NCBI RefSeq assembly: GCF_010894455.1
Contig: NZ_JAAIXY010000017.1
Coordinates: 1 to 64,000 of the forward strand
DNA length: 64,000 nt
Direction of reading: 5' to 3'
Source: Myxococcus eversor
GTDB taxonomy: Bacteria > Myxococcota > Myxococcia > Myxococcales > Myxococcaceae
Positions 1 to 8,788 of the stretch are shown one piece after another; position 1 is the first letter of the stretch; each line of letters opens with the position of its first letter. The position numbers were made by a program, and so were the translations under genes. The notes under the pieces were generated by a model, which was not told the DNA's origin, did not search any database, and saw nothing but the letters and a program-made list of their open reading frames with translations.

Positions 1-1
1 C

Positions 2-382
2 GAGGCCCAGGTGGCCATGGCGGGCTTCGCCTTCACGGCGTTGGGCCTGGCGCTCCTGCCGGTGGCTCCCACCTACGGGTGGCTGTTTCCCGTCATGGGG
101 CTCCTGGCGGTGGGCTCGGCCCTGACGAACCCCTGCCTGTCCGCGCTGGTCTCACTGCATGCGCCTCCCCAACGACTCGGTGCGGCGCTGGGGGGCTTCC
201 AGGCGGCGGGCTCGCTGGGGCGGATTGTAGGGCCGGCGCTGGGCGGGTGGCTCTTCACCCGTTTGGGGCCGGGGGCGCCCTACGGGACGGCGGCGGGAAT
301 GCTGGTGGTAGGTGTGGTGGTGGCGGCCAGCCTCGTGACCCAAGCGAGAATGGCAGGCGCGAGGGCCGGACAAAGGTCGTAA
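2..382 (+). CDS. MFS transporter, C-terminal end (partial)
   Basis: The gene begins before the window; about 126 C-terminal residues are visible. They form strongly hydrophobic segments joined by short loops, with a G-rich stretch (GRIVGPALGGWLF) typical of a late transmembrane helix of major facilitator superfamily transporters, and a short basic tail. MFS proteins move small solutes or drugs across the inner membrane by proton coupling; the substrate cannot be told from this fragment. The stop lies one base before the plsX start, so the two genes may be co-transcribed. The family call is fairly safe, the substrate unknown. Confidence 0.75.
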   Translation, partial: EAQVAMAGFAFTALGLALLPVAPTYGWLFPVMGLLAVGSALTNPCLSALVSLHAPPQRLGAALGGFQAAGSLGRIVGPALGGWLFTRLGPGAPYGTAAGMLVVGVVVAASLVTQARMAGARAGQRS

Positions 383-383
383 G

Positions 384-1430
384 ATGGGGGGCATGGTGGT
401 CAAACAGCCGCAGCCCGTGACGATTGCCTTCGACGTGATGGGGACGGACCATGGGCCCGCGGAGGTGGTGCGCGGAGCCGCGCAGCTCTCCCTGGACTCA
501 CCCCACATCCATGCGTTGCTGGTGGGGGACCGGACCCTCATCGACAACGCGCTCGCGGAGACGAAGCACAACGGCGAGCGCATCTCCGTCCAGCACGCGG
601 CGGACTTCGTGGGCATGGACGAGAAACCCGGCGAGGCGCTGGCTCGCAAGCCCAACGCCTCCGTGGCGGTGGCCGCGCGGCTCGTCGCCGAGGGCGAGGC
701 CCAGGCGCTGGTATCCGCGGGCAACACGGGCGCGGGCGTGCTGGCGTGCGCGCGTCACTTCCAGCTCATCCCCGGCGTGCGCCGCGCGGCGCTGGCCACG
801 GTGTATCCGACGCGCTCGGTGCGAGGCGCCAAGGAGGACCCGTTCTCCCTCATCCTCGACGTGGGGGCGACGGTGGAGGCCACGGCCGATGACCTGGTGA
901 CGTTCGCCGTCATGGGCTCGCAGTACGCGCGCATCATCTCCCGCAACGAGCGGCCCAAGGTGGCGCTGTTGTCCAACGGTGTCGAGCCGCAGAAGGGCCC
1001 GCCCCGCGTGGTGGAGGCGCACGCGCGGCTGTCGGAGATGAAGGACATCAACTTCATCGGCAACGTGGAGGGCATCGACATCCCCAAGGGCACCGCGGAC
1101 GTCATCGTCACCGACGGCTTCACGGGCAACGTGTGCCTGAAGATGCTGGAGGGCGTGCACGAGACAGTCGTGGAGCTGGCCCAGTACGCCTACAAGGAGA
1201 GCCTGCGCTGGCGCGCGGGCCTGGCCATGTTGTCGAGCGGAATCCAGCGCATCAAGGACATCACCGACTGGAACCAGTACGGCGGTGCGCCCATCCTCGG
1301 GTTCGACCGCATCTTCATCAAGGCGCACGGACGCTCGAAGGCGCGCGCCATCGCCAACGCGGGCAAGGTGGCCGCCAAGGTGGTGGCGAACAACCTGGGG
1401 AGCTCCATCCGGGAAGGTCTTCAGAAGTGA
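384..1430 (+). CDS. plsX: Phosphate acyltransferase PlsX
   Basis: PlsX converts acyl-ACP and phosphate to acyl-phosphate, the donor for PlsY in phospholipid synthesis; it is a peripheral inner-membrane enzyme. The 348-residue length is normal. The N-terminal IAFDVMGTDHGP and the later ALVSAGNTGA and VTDGFTGNVCLKMLEG stretches are family signatures. The start is ATG at 384, with a second possible ATG at 393. In many bacteria plsX follows rpmF and precedes fab genes; here it follows a transporter and precedes a HAD-like gene that overlaps its stop by four bases, so that pair is probably translationally coupled. Confidence 0.95.
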   Translation: MGGMVVKQPQPVTIAFDVMGTDHGPAEVVRGAAQLSLDSPHIHALLVGDRTLIDNALAETKHNGERISVQHAADFVGMDEKPGEALARKPNASVAVAARLVAEGEAQALVSAGNTGAGVLACARHFQLIPGVRRAALATVYPTRSVRGAKEDPFSLILDVGATVEATADDLVTFAVMGSQYARIISRNERPKVALLSNGVEPQKGPPRVVEAHARLSEMKDINFIGNVEGIDIPKGTADVIVTDGFTGNVCLKMLEGVHETVVELAQYAYKESLRWRAGLAMLSSGIQRIKDITDWNQYGGAPILGFDRIFIKAHGRSKARAIANAGKVAAKVVANNLGSSIREGLQK

Positions 1431-2464
1431 GTCTGCCGGACCGCATCGACCCGCGACCGCCGCGGCGCATCTACCGCTGGGATCTGGACAAGACGTACCT
1501 CCAGACGGACTTCGATTCGCTCAAGGACCTGCTGCGCACCGCCTTCCAGAAGGCGCACGAGAAGGTCGCCATCCCAGGCGCGAGCGCGCTCATCCGCGAG
1601 CTGTCGGAGAACGGCGACTCGCGGCTGTGCATCGTCTCCGGCAGCCCCAAGCAGATGCGCGCCGTGCTGGAGGAGAAGCTCAAGCTGGACGGCGTGCGCT
1701 GGGACGAGTTCGTCCTCAAGGACAACATCGGCAACCTGTTGCGCGGGCGCTTCCGCGCGCTGCGCGGGCAGGTGGGCTACAAGCTGCCGGCGATTCTGGA
1801 GAGCCGGGTGAAGGCGCCCGCGGAGGCCGAGGAAGTCCTCTTCGGTGACGACGCGGAGGCGGATGCGTTCATCTACTCGCTCTTCGCGGACCTGATTGCC
1901 GGCCGCGTGGACGAGCGCGTGTTGTCCCAGGTGCTGGAGGCGGGCGGCGTCTACCCGGACGACGCGGAGCGCGTGCGCGCGGCGTGGAAGCAGATTCCAG
2001 TGGCGGACCCGGTGCGGCGCATCTTCATCCACCTGGACAAGCTGACGCCGCCCGCGCACTTCACGGCGTACGGGCCTCGCGTCGTCCCCATCTTCAACTA
2101 CTTCCAGGCCGCGCTGGTGCTGCTGGCGGACGGACATCTGTCCGCGCCGCAGGTGCTGAAAATCGCGGTGGAGATGGTGCAGACGGCGGGGCACAACATC
2201 ATCACCCTCTCCAACTCCTTCCAGGATCTGCTGCGCCGGGGCCTGCCGCTCCAGCAGGCGGCGGTGGCGCTGTCGCAGGCGCTGGAGGGGCCCAACAAGC
2301 TGCTGGCCGCGATGCGTCCGATGCCGGACATCCTCTCCGCGTTCAGCAAGCGGCTCGCCGCGCTGGGCACGCCGCCGCCCCCGCCGCCCGTGCAGGCCGT
2401 GGACTACGTGTCCCTCATCCACCACGCCCTGCCGCGCAACCACAAGGGCCGCACCAAGCCGTAG
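1427..2464 (+). CDS. App1-like HAD-family phosphatase-domain protein
   Basis: A 345-residue protein starting at GTG 1427 inside the plsX stop (GTGA overlap). Residues 15-25 read WDLDKTYLQTD, a HAD motif I with DxDxT. A motif II-like Ser lies in IVSGSP, and FGDDAEADAF near residue 140 supplies the motif IV acidic pair. This arrangement matches the App1/DUF2183 group, which includes phosphatidate phosphatases, so a phospholipid role beside plsX is plausible but inferred. The C-terminal 150 residues are helical and end in a proline-rich stretch. No signal peptide is seen, so it is probably cytoplasmic. Substrate unproven. Confidence 0.75.
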   Translation: MSLPDRIDPRPPRRIYRWDLDKTYLQTDFDSLKDLLRTAFQKAHEKVAIPGASALIRELSENGDSRLCIVSGSPKQMRAVLEEKLKLDGVRWDEFVLKDNIGNLLRGRFRALRGQVGYKLPAILESRVKAPAEAEEVLFGDDAEADAFIYSLFADLIAGRVDERVLSQVLEAGGVYPDDAERVRAAWKQIPVADPVRRIFIHLDKLTPPAHFTAYGPRVVPIFNYFQAALVLLADGHLSAPQVLKIAVEMVQTAGHNIITLSNSFQDLLRRGLPLQQAAVALSQALEGPNKLLAAMRPMPDILSAFSKRLAALGTPPPPPPVQAVDYVSLIHHALPRNHKGRTKP

Positions 2465-3088
2465 CGGTGGGCTTCAGGGCCTCCGAGCGTCCGAGTCTCG
2501 GAGCTCCGGAGCCTGGCGTCCGGGCGCATGGCCGGTGGGGACGTCGGACGCCCGGCCCTGGGGCAGACGACCAGGCGGGTTGGGCGAGCCCAGGCCCGTC
2601 AAGGCGCCGCCCAGGCGGGCTGGTGCGCGGTGGTTGGGCTGTTTCCAGAACGTTTCTGGCGTCTCCAGTGTTGATACGGAACAGAGTCTCCCGGGAGAGC
2701 GGGTCCCTGCCGCCGGCTTCCGGCCATGGGGCGATACTCGTGGCGGACTCTTTTTCACCGCCTGGAGCGAGCCTGGAACAGGATGCCCTTCGACGCTTCC
2801 CCGAATGCACGTTCGTACCCCTTTTCGCTGGAAAAGGGACGGGTGGGGTGGAAGCGCTCCACCTGTCCGGTGGACCCGCAGAAAGGGCGCTACACCCCCC
2901 CAGGGCGGATGCGCTATAGACGGCTGCCCCTGAAGCGCCCCTGTCGGGACGTCCACGGTGATGACGCGAGTTTTGACTGAAACGCCGCCTGCCGGCGGTC
3001 CGCTGCCACCTGCGCCCGATTCGACGCGCGCGAGGTTGCCTCATCCGAGGCGGCAGTGGGCTCCGAGCGCGGTGCTCAAGAGGTTTCC
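2465..3088. other. Intergenic region without a convincing gene, with small palindromes
   Basis: About 620 bases separate the HAD-like gene from the nucleotidyltransferase. Short open frames exist on both strands, but their products are Arg/Pro/Gly-rich, low in hydrophobic residues and resemble nothing I know, as expected of noncoding high-GC DNA. Three inverted repeats stand out: TCCGAG/CTCGGA near 2490, CCAGAA-cgt-TTCTGG at 2645-2659, and CCCTTTT-(6)-AAAAGGG at 2819-2838. The first may help end the upstream transcript; the others could be operator-like. A long 5' leader or a small RNA cannot be excluded. Confidence 0.4.
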
Positions 3089-4810
3089 ATGTCTTCCAAT
3101 CTGGAGCTGACGACTGCCCCCTCGGAACAGGCGAGTGCCCCCGAGTCCGTGGCCGAATCGGCCCCCTCCGACGAAGTGTCCCCCCAGCTCTCTTTTTCCA
3201 CCGAGGCGGCCCCCGAAACGAATGGCCGGTTGAGCCCGTCCGACGACGAGGCCGACGACGACGAGTCCGATGACGACGACGAGGTCGACGCGCTCGACGC
3301 CGTCTTCGACGAAACGGGCCGGGCCGCCGCGGAGGTGCTCGCCGCCGCCGAGGCGCAGGACGCCGCCGAGGCCGCCGAGGACGAAATCGAGCAGGTGCCC
3401 ACGGTGCTCGAGCCCGAGCCCGAGCCGACCCCCTATGAGCGCGCGCTGCACGCGCCCCACGTGCGCTCCACCGGCGAGCCGGCGGAAATCGACCCGGACG
3501 AGTTGGATCCGGACGCGCTGAAGGTGGTGCTGCGGCTGCATCAGCACGGCCATCAGGCGTACCTGGTGGGTGGCTGCGTGCGCGATTTGCTCCTGGGCAA
3601 GAAGCCCAAGGACTTCGACGTGGCCACCAGCGCCCATCCGGGCGAGGTGCGCGCCATCTTCCGCAACTGCCGGCTCATCGGCAGGCGCTTCCGGCTGGCG
3701 CACGTCTACTTCAAGGGCGGGAAGATCATCGAAGTCTCCACCTTCCGGGCGAATCCGACGGAGCTGGAGGCCGCGGCACCTTCCGCGCCGGAGGAGGAGG
3801 GCGAGGCCGGGGGCGATGACCTGCTCATCACCCACGACAACGTCTTCGGCACCGCGCAGCAGGACGCGCGCCGCCGCGACTTCACCATCAACGGCCTCTT
3901 CTACGACGTGAGCGAGGGACGGGTCATCGACTACGTCCGCGGCCGGCGTGACTTGGACGAGCGGTTCATCCGCACCATCGGCGACCCGGAGGTGCGCATG
4001 CGCGAGGACCCGGTGCGAATCCTCCGCGCCGTGCGCTTCGCCGCGAAGCTGGACCTGGACATCGAGTCGCGCACGTACGCGGCCATGGAAGGCGCGGTGG
4101 AGGACCTGCCGCGCTGCGCTCCCGCGCGCCTCCTGGAGGAGACCTTCCGGCTCATCCGTGGCGGTGTGTCCGCGCCGGCCTTGAAGCTGCTGGACGCGCT
4201 GGACGCGATGAAGTTCCTGCTGCCTCCGGTGAACGCGTACCTCAAGCAGCACGGCAAGGAAGGCGAGAAGACCTTCTACTCCTTCGCCCAGGCGTTGGAT
4301 CGCCGGGTGGCCGCGGGAGAGCCGCTCGACGACGCCATCCTGCTGGCGGCGTTGCTGGTGCCCATCAGCCACTCGGGCCCGCCGGCCGAGCCTCAGGAGG
4401 GCGGTCGTCCTTCCGTGTCGCAGGTGGTGGAGGAACTGCTCGCCGGCTTCGTCCAGTCGGCCCGGCTGCCTCGCCGCATCGCCGAGCGCTGCCGCATGCT
4501 GCTGCTCGCGCAGCGCACGCTGTCCGGTGAGCGCCGCCGCAAGAGCGCGGCCTTCCGGCGTCACCCCCTCTTCGGCGAAGCCCTCACCGTGTTCGAGATG
4601 ACGGTGGAGGCCACCGGAGAGCACCGTGAGCAGCTTGACGCGTGGAAGGCTGGCGAGGTGCCCACGCCGCGTCCCGAGGCCTCCGATAGCGAGGGCTCCG
4701 AGCCCGGTGGCCAGCGCAAGCGTCGTCGCCGCCGTCGTCGTCGTCGTTCCGGGGGAGAGGGCTCCGCCTCGGCGGGTTCTTCATCCGGCTCCGGCGCCGG
4801 CGAGGCGTGA
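3089..4810 (+). CDS. pcnB: tRNA nucleotidyltransferase / poly(A) polymerase family protein (PcnB-like)
   Basis: A 573-residue nucleotidyltransferase that would add A or CCA to RNA 3' ends. The ATG at 3089 has an AGAGG site five to six bases upstream. The first 130 residues are very acidic (runs of Asp and Glu) and probably disordered. The catalytic core starts near residue 140 with YLVGGCVRDLLLGKKPKDFDVATS, carrying the GG and DxD motifs, then DARRRDFTINGLFYD and RMREDPVRILRAVRFAAKL. The last 40 residues hold a block of about ten Arg, then Ser/Gly. Core and arginine-rich tail suggest a PcnB-type polymerase rather than a CCA enzyme, but sequence alone does not settle this. Confidence 0.85.
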   Translation: MSSNLELTTAPSEQASAPESVAESAPSDEVSPQLSFSTEAAPETNGRLSPSDDEADDDESDDDDEVDALDAVFDETGRAAAEVLAAAEAQDAAEAAEDEIEQVPTVLEPEPEPTPYERALHAPHVRSTGEPAEIDPDELDPDALKVVLRLHQHGHQAYLVGGCVRDLLLGKKPKDFDVATSAHPGEVRAIFRNCRLIGRRFRLAHVYFKGGKIIEVSTFRANPTELEAAAPSAPEEEGEAGGDDLLITHDNVFGTAQQDARRRDFTINGLFYDVSEGRVIDYVRGRRDLDERFIRTIGDPEVRMREDPVRILRAVRFAAKLDLDIESRTYAAMEGAVEDLPRCAPARLLEETFRLIRGGVSAPALKLLDALDAMKFLLPPVNAYLKQHGKEGEKTFYSFAQALDRRVAAGEPLDDAILLAALLVPISHSGPPAEPQEGGRPSVSQVVEELLAGFVQSARLPRRIAERCRMLLLAQRTLSGERRRKSAAFRRHPLFGEALTVFEMTVEATGEHREQLDAWKAGEVPTPRPEASDSEGSEPGGQRKRRRRRRRRRSGGEGSASAGSSSGSGAGEA

Positions 4811-5736
4811 GCCCGCGAGTCGACGCGGAGGTCCCCCGGGCGCGTATCTACGGGGGACTGGTGCTGGGCGTGGTGGCCGTCTCCTGGGCGGCGCCGCTCA
4901 TCCGTTTCGCGGAGGCGCCGTCCCTGGCCATCTCCGCGTGGCGTCTCACCTTCGCCTCGGTGCCGCTGCTGGCGCTGGCGCTGCTTCGGAGTCGCTCGGA
5001 GCTGACGTCGCTCTCCACGCGGACCTGGGGCTGGCTGGTGCTGTCCGGCCTCGCGCTGGCGCTGCACTTCGCGACGTGGATTGCGTCGCTCCAGTACACC
5101 ACCGTGGCCAGCTCGGTGGCGCTCGTCACCACGCAGCCCGTGTGGGTGACGTTGTTCGCGTGGCTCGCCCTGGGTGAGCGCGTGGGCCCCCGGGGAATCG
5201 CCGCCCTCGTGTTGTGTCTGGCGGGCAGTGTCCTCATCGGCGCGCGGGACTTCGCGGCCGGAGGCACGGCGCTCTGGGGGGACTTGCTCGCGGTGGCCGG
5301 CGCCGTCATGGCGGGCGTGTACTTCGTCGTGGGCCGTCGCGTGCGCGAGTCCATGTCGCTGGGCACGTACGTGGGCATCGTCTACTCCGTGGCGGCGGTG
5401 GCGCTGATGCTGGCGCACGGCTTCGTCGACTCTCCGCTGACGGGCTTCACGCCGAGCACCTGGATGGTGCTGGTGGGGCTGGCCCTGGTGCCGCAGCTCA
5501 TCGGCCACTCGCTGCTCAACGCCTCCGTGCGTCACCTCTCCGCGCCCTTCGTCGCGGTGGCCTCGTTGGGCGAGCCGGTGCTGTCCACGCTGTGGGCCGT
5601 GCCGCTGCTGGGCGAGAAGCCGGACTGGGTGCAGTTGGTGGGCGGAGCCCTGGCGCTGGTGGGTGTGCTGGTGATGTCCCGGGACGAGGCCGCGCGTCAG
5701 CCTCCACCTCCGGACATGGTTCCCGCCGCGGACTGA
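4807..5736 (+). CDS. EamA/DMT-family membrane transporter
   Basis: A 309-residue integral membrane protein of the drug/metabolite transporter superfamily with about ten hydrophobic helices in two EamA halves, e.g. TVASSVALVTTQPVWVTLFA in the first and ASLGEPVLSTLWAVPLLGE in the second, both typical signatures. It starts at GTG 4807 within the stop of the preceding nucleotidyltransferase (GTGA overlap), so translation is likely coupled. The substrate cannot be inferred; family members export amino acids, metabolites or drugs. It converges with dinB, leaving only seven bases between stops. Confidence 0.85.
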   Translation: MSPRVDAEVPRARIYGGLVLGVVAVSWAAPLIRFAEAPSLAISAWRLTFASVPLLALALLRSRSELTSLSTRTWGWLVLSGLALALHFATWIASLQYTTVASSVALVTTQPVWVTLFAWLALGERVGPRGIAALVLCLAGSVLIGARDFAAGGTALWGDLLAVAGAVMAGVYFVVGRRVRESMSLGTYVGIVYSVAAVALMLAHGFVDSPLTGFTPSTWMVLVGLALVPQLIGHSLLNASVRHLSAPFVAVASLGEPVLSTLWAVPLLGEKPDWVQLVGGALALVGVLVMSRDEAARQPPPPDMVPAAD

Positions 5737-5743
5737 GTCTGGC

Positions 5744-6952
5744 TCAGCGCTTGGGCTTGTCCTTGTCCACGGGACGCTCGGAGCGGTGCTCGTCTCCGCC
5801 CGGTGCGTCGCTGCCCGCGATGTCCGCGGTGGTGATGGCCTTGCTGCCGAAGCGCTCCGCGATTCTGTCCAGCGTCGCGTTCAGCTTCGCCGTCCGGGGC
5901 GGCGCGGCGGGGAAGAGGCCGAGCTGCGGAGGCACGTCGTCCAACTGCACGCTCACCCCGGTGAGGCGGATGGCCTTGCCCTCGTGTGAGCGCTCCATCA
6001 ACTCCAGGGCGGTGCGATAGAGCGTCTGCCCGTCGTCCGTCGCCTCGCGCAGCGTGGTGCGGCGGGTGAGCAGCGTGAAGTCCGCGAGCTTCAGCTTGAG
6101 CTGCACCACGCGGCCCTTCACCCCCGCGCGTCGCAGACGTCGGGCCACGCGCAGCGCCTGCGCATGGATGTGGGGCTTGAGGGCCTCCACGCCCGCGAGG
6201 TCCTCCTCGAAGGTGTCCTCGGCGCCCACGCTCTTGGCCGCGCGGTCCGGCACCACCTCGCGCATGTCGATGCCCTGCGACAGCTCCCACAGGTGCCGCC
6301 CGCTGGTGCCCAGCCGCTGCTCCAGCCACTCGACGTCCTTCGACGCCACGTCGCCAATCGTCTTCAGTCCCGAGCGCTGGAGGGACTCCTCCGTCTTCGG
6401 CCCCACGCCCCACAGGCGCGACACCGGGAGGCCCGCGAGGAAGGCCATCGTCTCCTCCGCGCGCACCTCCCGCTGCCCGTTGGGCTTGGCGAGGTCGGAG
6501 GCAATCTTCGCCACGAACTTCACCGTGGAGATGCCCGCGGACGACGGCAGCTTCAGCTCGTCCGCGATGTCCTTGCGGATGCGCCGCGCGATGTCCGAGG
6601 GAGAGCCGAACAGGCCCACCGACGCCGTGACATCCAGGAAGGCCTCGTCCAGGGACAGGGGCTCGATGAGCGGGGTGTAGCGCTCGAAGATGGCGAAGAC
6701 CTGCTCGCTGGCCTCCGCGTACGCGGCGAAGCGTGGCTTCACGATGAGCGCATGCGGCGCGGCCTTCACCGCGCGCGCCATGGGCATGGCGCTGCGCACG
6801 CCAAAGGGCCTGACTTCATAGGACGCGGCGACAACGACGCCTCGTTGGGCATGCCCGCCCACGATGACGGGTTTGCCCTTCAGGGCCGGGTTGTCCCGCT
6901 GCTCCACGGACGCATAGAAGGCGTCCATGTCCACGTGGATGATGGCTCGCAT
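5744..6952 (-). CDS. dinB: DNA polymerase IV (DinB)
   Basis: Y-family translesion polymerase of 402 residues. The N-terminus has IHVDMDAFYASVEQRDNP with the first catalytic Asp, then PVIVGG and GVVVAASYEVRPFGVRSAM. Motif SLDEAFLDV near residue 100 carries the second acidic pair. A helix-hairpin-helix region (LWGVGPKTEESLQRSGLKTIGDV) and little-finger domain follow. The tail is charged and lacks an obvious QxxLF clamp-binding motif; QLGLFPAAP near residue 345 is the best candidate. No LexA-type operator was recognised upstream. Upstream on the same strand lies an aldo/keto-reductase remnant. Length and motifs indicate an active enzyme. Confidence 0.95.
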   Translation of the reverse strand: MRAIIHVDMDAFYASVEQRDNPALKGKPVIVGGHAQRGVVVAASYEVRPFGVRSAMPMARAVKAAPHALIVKPRFAAYAEASEQVFAIFERYTPLIEPLSLDEAFLDVTASVGLFGSPSDIARRIRKDIADELKLPSSAGISTVKFVAKIASDLAKPNGQREVRAEETMAFLAGLPVSRLWGVGPKTEESLQRSGLKTIGDVASKDVEWLEQRLGTSGRHLWELSQGIDMREVVPDRAAKSVGAEDTFEEDLAGVEALKPHIHAQALRVARRLRRAGVKGRVVQLKLKLADFTLLTRRTTLREATDDGQTLYRTALELMERSHEGKAIRLTGVSVQLDDVPPQLGLFPAAPPRTAKLNATLDRIAERFGSKAITTADIAGSDAPGGDEHRSERPVDKDKPKR

Positions 6953-7020
6953 GCACCAACCACTCTAACGGCTCTGTCTGACGTTGCAGGGGCTCCAAAT
7001 CGGCGCGGGCGCCACCGCCG

Positions 7021-7353
7021 CTCGCTGTCCAGCAAGCCCATCTGCTCGGGCCCATGCCGTTCAACCGAGAAGGTCGCGAGCACCTCGAGCGCGGCGACGT
7101 CCGAGCCCGCCAGGGGCCGATTCAAGGCCTCCGGCGCGACTTCGAGCAGTGTGAGGTTCTTCACGTTGATGACGGGAACGAACCCGGGCTGTCGTGCGAG
7201 CACCCACGCGACGGCGAGCGGTGCGGGCGACAGCTGATGCTCGCGCGCGAAGCGCTGGAGTGAACCCACCACGTCCTCGTTCTTCTCGCGGTGCTCACCG
7301 CTGAGGCGGGGCGGATGGGCGCCGAAGTCGCCGGCGCCCGTGAGGTGCGCCAT
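7021..7353 (-). pseudogene. Aldo/keto reductase, C-terminal remnant
   Basis: About 111 codons match the end of the aldo/keto reductase family: FLTG-like start, HPPRLSGEHREKN, then LSPAPLAVAWVLARQPGFVP, then a helix ending in GLLDSE, followed by out-of-family sequence running into the dinB start region. The N-terminal barrel with the Asp-Tyr-Lys-His catalytic tetrad is absent: upstream lies the start of the HAD gene on the other strand. The family normally has about 320 residues, so roughly two thirds is lost. A short functional protein is unlikely; this reads as decayed coding sequence. Confidence 0.7.
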
Positions 7354-7367
7354 GAGGCGTTTCTGGT

Positions 7368-8015
7368 ATGAACTGGCGGCGCCTCATGTCCCCCTATCGC
7401 CTGGTCATCTTCGACTTCGACGGCACCCTGGCTGACTCGCTGCCGTGGTTCCGGTCCGTCTTCAACGACGTGGCCGACCGCTTCGGCTTCTCCCGGCTGA
7501 CTCCGACGGAGTTCGAGGCGCTGCGCGGCATGTCCGGGCGCGAGCTCATGGCGCACGCGAAGGTGCCCATGTGGCGGCTGCCCGCCATCGTCAAGCACAT
7601 GCGCAAGGAGAAGCTGGCCGCCGCCGCCACCACGCCGCTGTTCCCGGGCGTGCCGGAGTTGCTCGGGGCGCTGAAGGACGCTGGAGTCACGGTGGCCATC
7701 GTCAGCTCGGACAGCGAGGTGTCGGTGCGGGCCGTGCTGGGACCTCTCGCGGCCTCGGTGGCGCACTTCGACTGTGGCGCCGCCATCTTCGGCAAGGCCG
7801 CCAAGTTCCGCCGCATGCTGAAGCGCACCCAGATTCCACCGGGCGAGGCCCTGTCGGTGGGTGACGAGATTCGCGACATCGAGGCCGCGCGAGAGGCGCG
7901 TCTTCCCTCCGCCGCGGTGGGGTGGGGCTACACGCTGCCAGAGGCGCTGGCGCGGCACTCCCCCACACACATGTTCCACTCCGTCGCGGAGCTGCGCTCG
8001 GTGCTGTTGCCCTGA
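7368..8015 (+). CDS. HAD-family hydrolase (phosphoglycolate-phosphatase-like)
   Basis: A 215-residue haloacid-dehalogenase-type phosphatase. Motif I is VIFDFDGTLADSLPWF (nucleophile Asp plus Asp+2), motif II is VAIVSSDSE, the motif III Lys lies in IFGKAAKF, and motif IV is SVGDEIRDIEAAREA. A small helical cap sits between motifs I and II, as in Gph/PpaX-type enzymes. The start may be ATG 7368 or ATG 7386; a GAGG ten bases before 7368 favours the former. Substrate is not predictable; phosphoglycolate or pyrophosphate are family precedents. It converges with the S4 gene. Confidence 0.85.
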   Translation: MNWRRLMSPYRLVIFDFDGTLADSLPWFRSVFNDVADRFGFSRLTPTEFEALRGMSGRELMAHAKVPMWRLPAIVKHMRKEKLAAAATTPLFPGVPELLGALKDAGVTVAIVSSDSEVSVRAVLGPLAASVAHFDCGAAIFGKAAKFRRMLKRTQIPPGEALSVGDEIRDIEAAREARLPSAAVGWGYTLPEALARHSPTHMFHSVAELRSVLLP

Positions 8016-8087
8016 GCCTGGCACCCGGGAATCGCTCGGTGCCTCGCGGCGGAGCGCTCCCGGGGGTGGGTCGGCCTTGGCCGAACG

Positions 8088-8720
8088 CTAGCTGCGCTGC
8101 GCGTAGTACTCGACGATGAACGGCTCGTTCACGTCGACGGGAATCTCCTCGCGCTCCGGGGTGCGCACGAAGCGCAGTCCCTCTCCGTCACCGAGCACCT
8201 GCACGTAGGCGGGCACGTTGCGCCCCTTCATCCGCTCGAAGGACTCGCGGACGATGAGCAGCTTCTGGTGGGCGGGGTGGTAGCGCACCTCGCTGCCTGG
8301 CTTGACGCGGAAGCTGGGGATGTCCGTGGCGGCGCCGTTCACCTGGAAGTAGCCGTGGCGGACGAACTGACGGGCCTGGCGGATGCTCGTGGCCAGCCCC
8401 GCGCGCAGCACCAACGCGTCCAGGCGGCTCTCCAGCAACTGCAACAGCACCGTGCCCGTGTTGCCCGGCGAGCGGCGCGCCTCCATGAACGCGCGGCGGC
8501 ACTGCTTCTCCAGCAGGCCGTAGTAGAGCTTCAGCTTCTGCTTCTCCCGCAGTCTCCGGGAGAAGTCGCTGTTTCCCATGCGCGCCGTGGCGCCGTGCTG
8601 GCCGGGCGGATAGGGGCGCCGCAGCACCGGGTCCTTGTCGGGGTCCTTCGCGGTGATTCGCGAGAGAGGAATCCCCAGTCGACGGCACATCTTTCCCCTC
8701 GGTCCCAGATCACGCGCCAC
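8088..8720 (-). CDS. rpsD: 30S ribosomal protein S4, cysteine-poor paralogue
   Basis: A full-length S4 (210 residues): N-terminal GPRGKMCRRLGIPLS, the RRPYPPGQHG signature, and an S4 RNA-binding domain around residues 98-160 (RLDALVLRAGLATSIRQARQ). S4 binds 16S rRNA early in small-subunit assembly. Zinc-binding S4 proteins carry four N-terminal Cys; here only one remains (residue 12), so this is the zinc-independent form. It stands alone, not beside rpsK, rpoA or rplQ as in the usual alpha operon, so it is probably a second copy. A Fur-family-like palindrome lies about 49 bases before the start, suggesting metal-responsive expression. Confidence 0.9.
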   Translation of the reverse strand: MARDLGPRGKMCRRLGIPLSRITAKDPDKDPVLRRPYPPGQHGATARMGNSDFSRRLREKQKLKLYYGLLEKQCRRAFMEARRSPGNTGTVLLQLLESRLDALVLRAGLATSIRQARQFVRHGYFQVNGAATDIPSFRVKPGSEVRYHPAHQKLLIVRESFERMKGRNVPAYVQVLGDGEGLRFVRTPEREEIPVDVNEPFIVEYYAQRS

Positions 8721-8769
8721 GTCTCGTCCCTCCGTATCCGGCTCGATGCTGTCGAGCTCAGTTGATTTT

Positions 8770-8788
8770 GATAATCACTATCAATATC
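8770..8788 (-). promoter_or_regulatory. Fur/Zur-type operator-like box upstream of S4 paralogue
   Basis: The 19 bases GATAATCACTATCAATATC match the classical Fur consensus palindrome (GATAATGATAATCATTATC) at 15 of 19 positions by my count. They sit in a conspicuous AT-rich island (about 8762-8796) within very GC-rich DNA, 49 bases upstream of the S4 start. Fur-family members share similar boxes, so the regulator could be Zur (zinc), Fur (iron) or another paralogue. Zur control of cysteine-free ribosomal proteins is well established in other bacteria, which favours Zur here. Confidence 0.55.

Noticed and set aside
2465..3088. Short open frames in the gap between the HAD gene and the nucleotidyltransferase.
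   Set aside because: Products are Arg/Pro-rich with no motif or plausible start site, so no gene is claimed.
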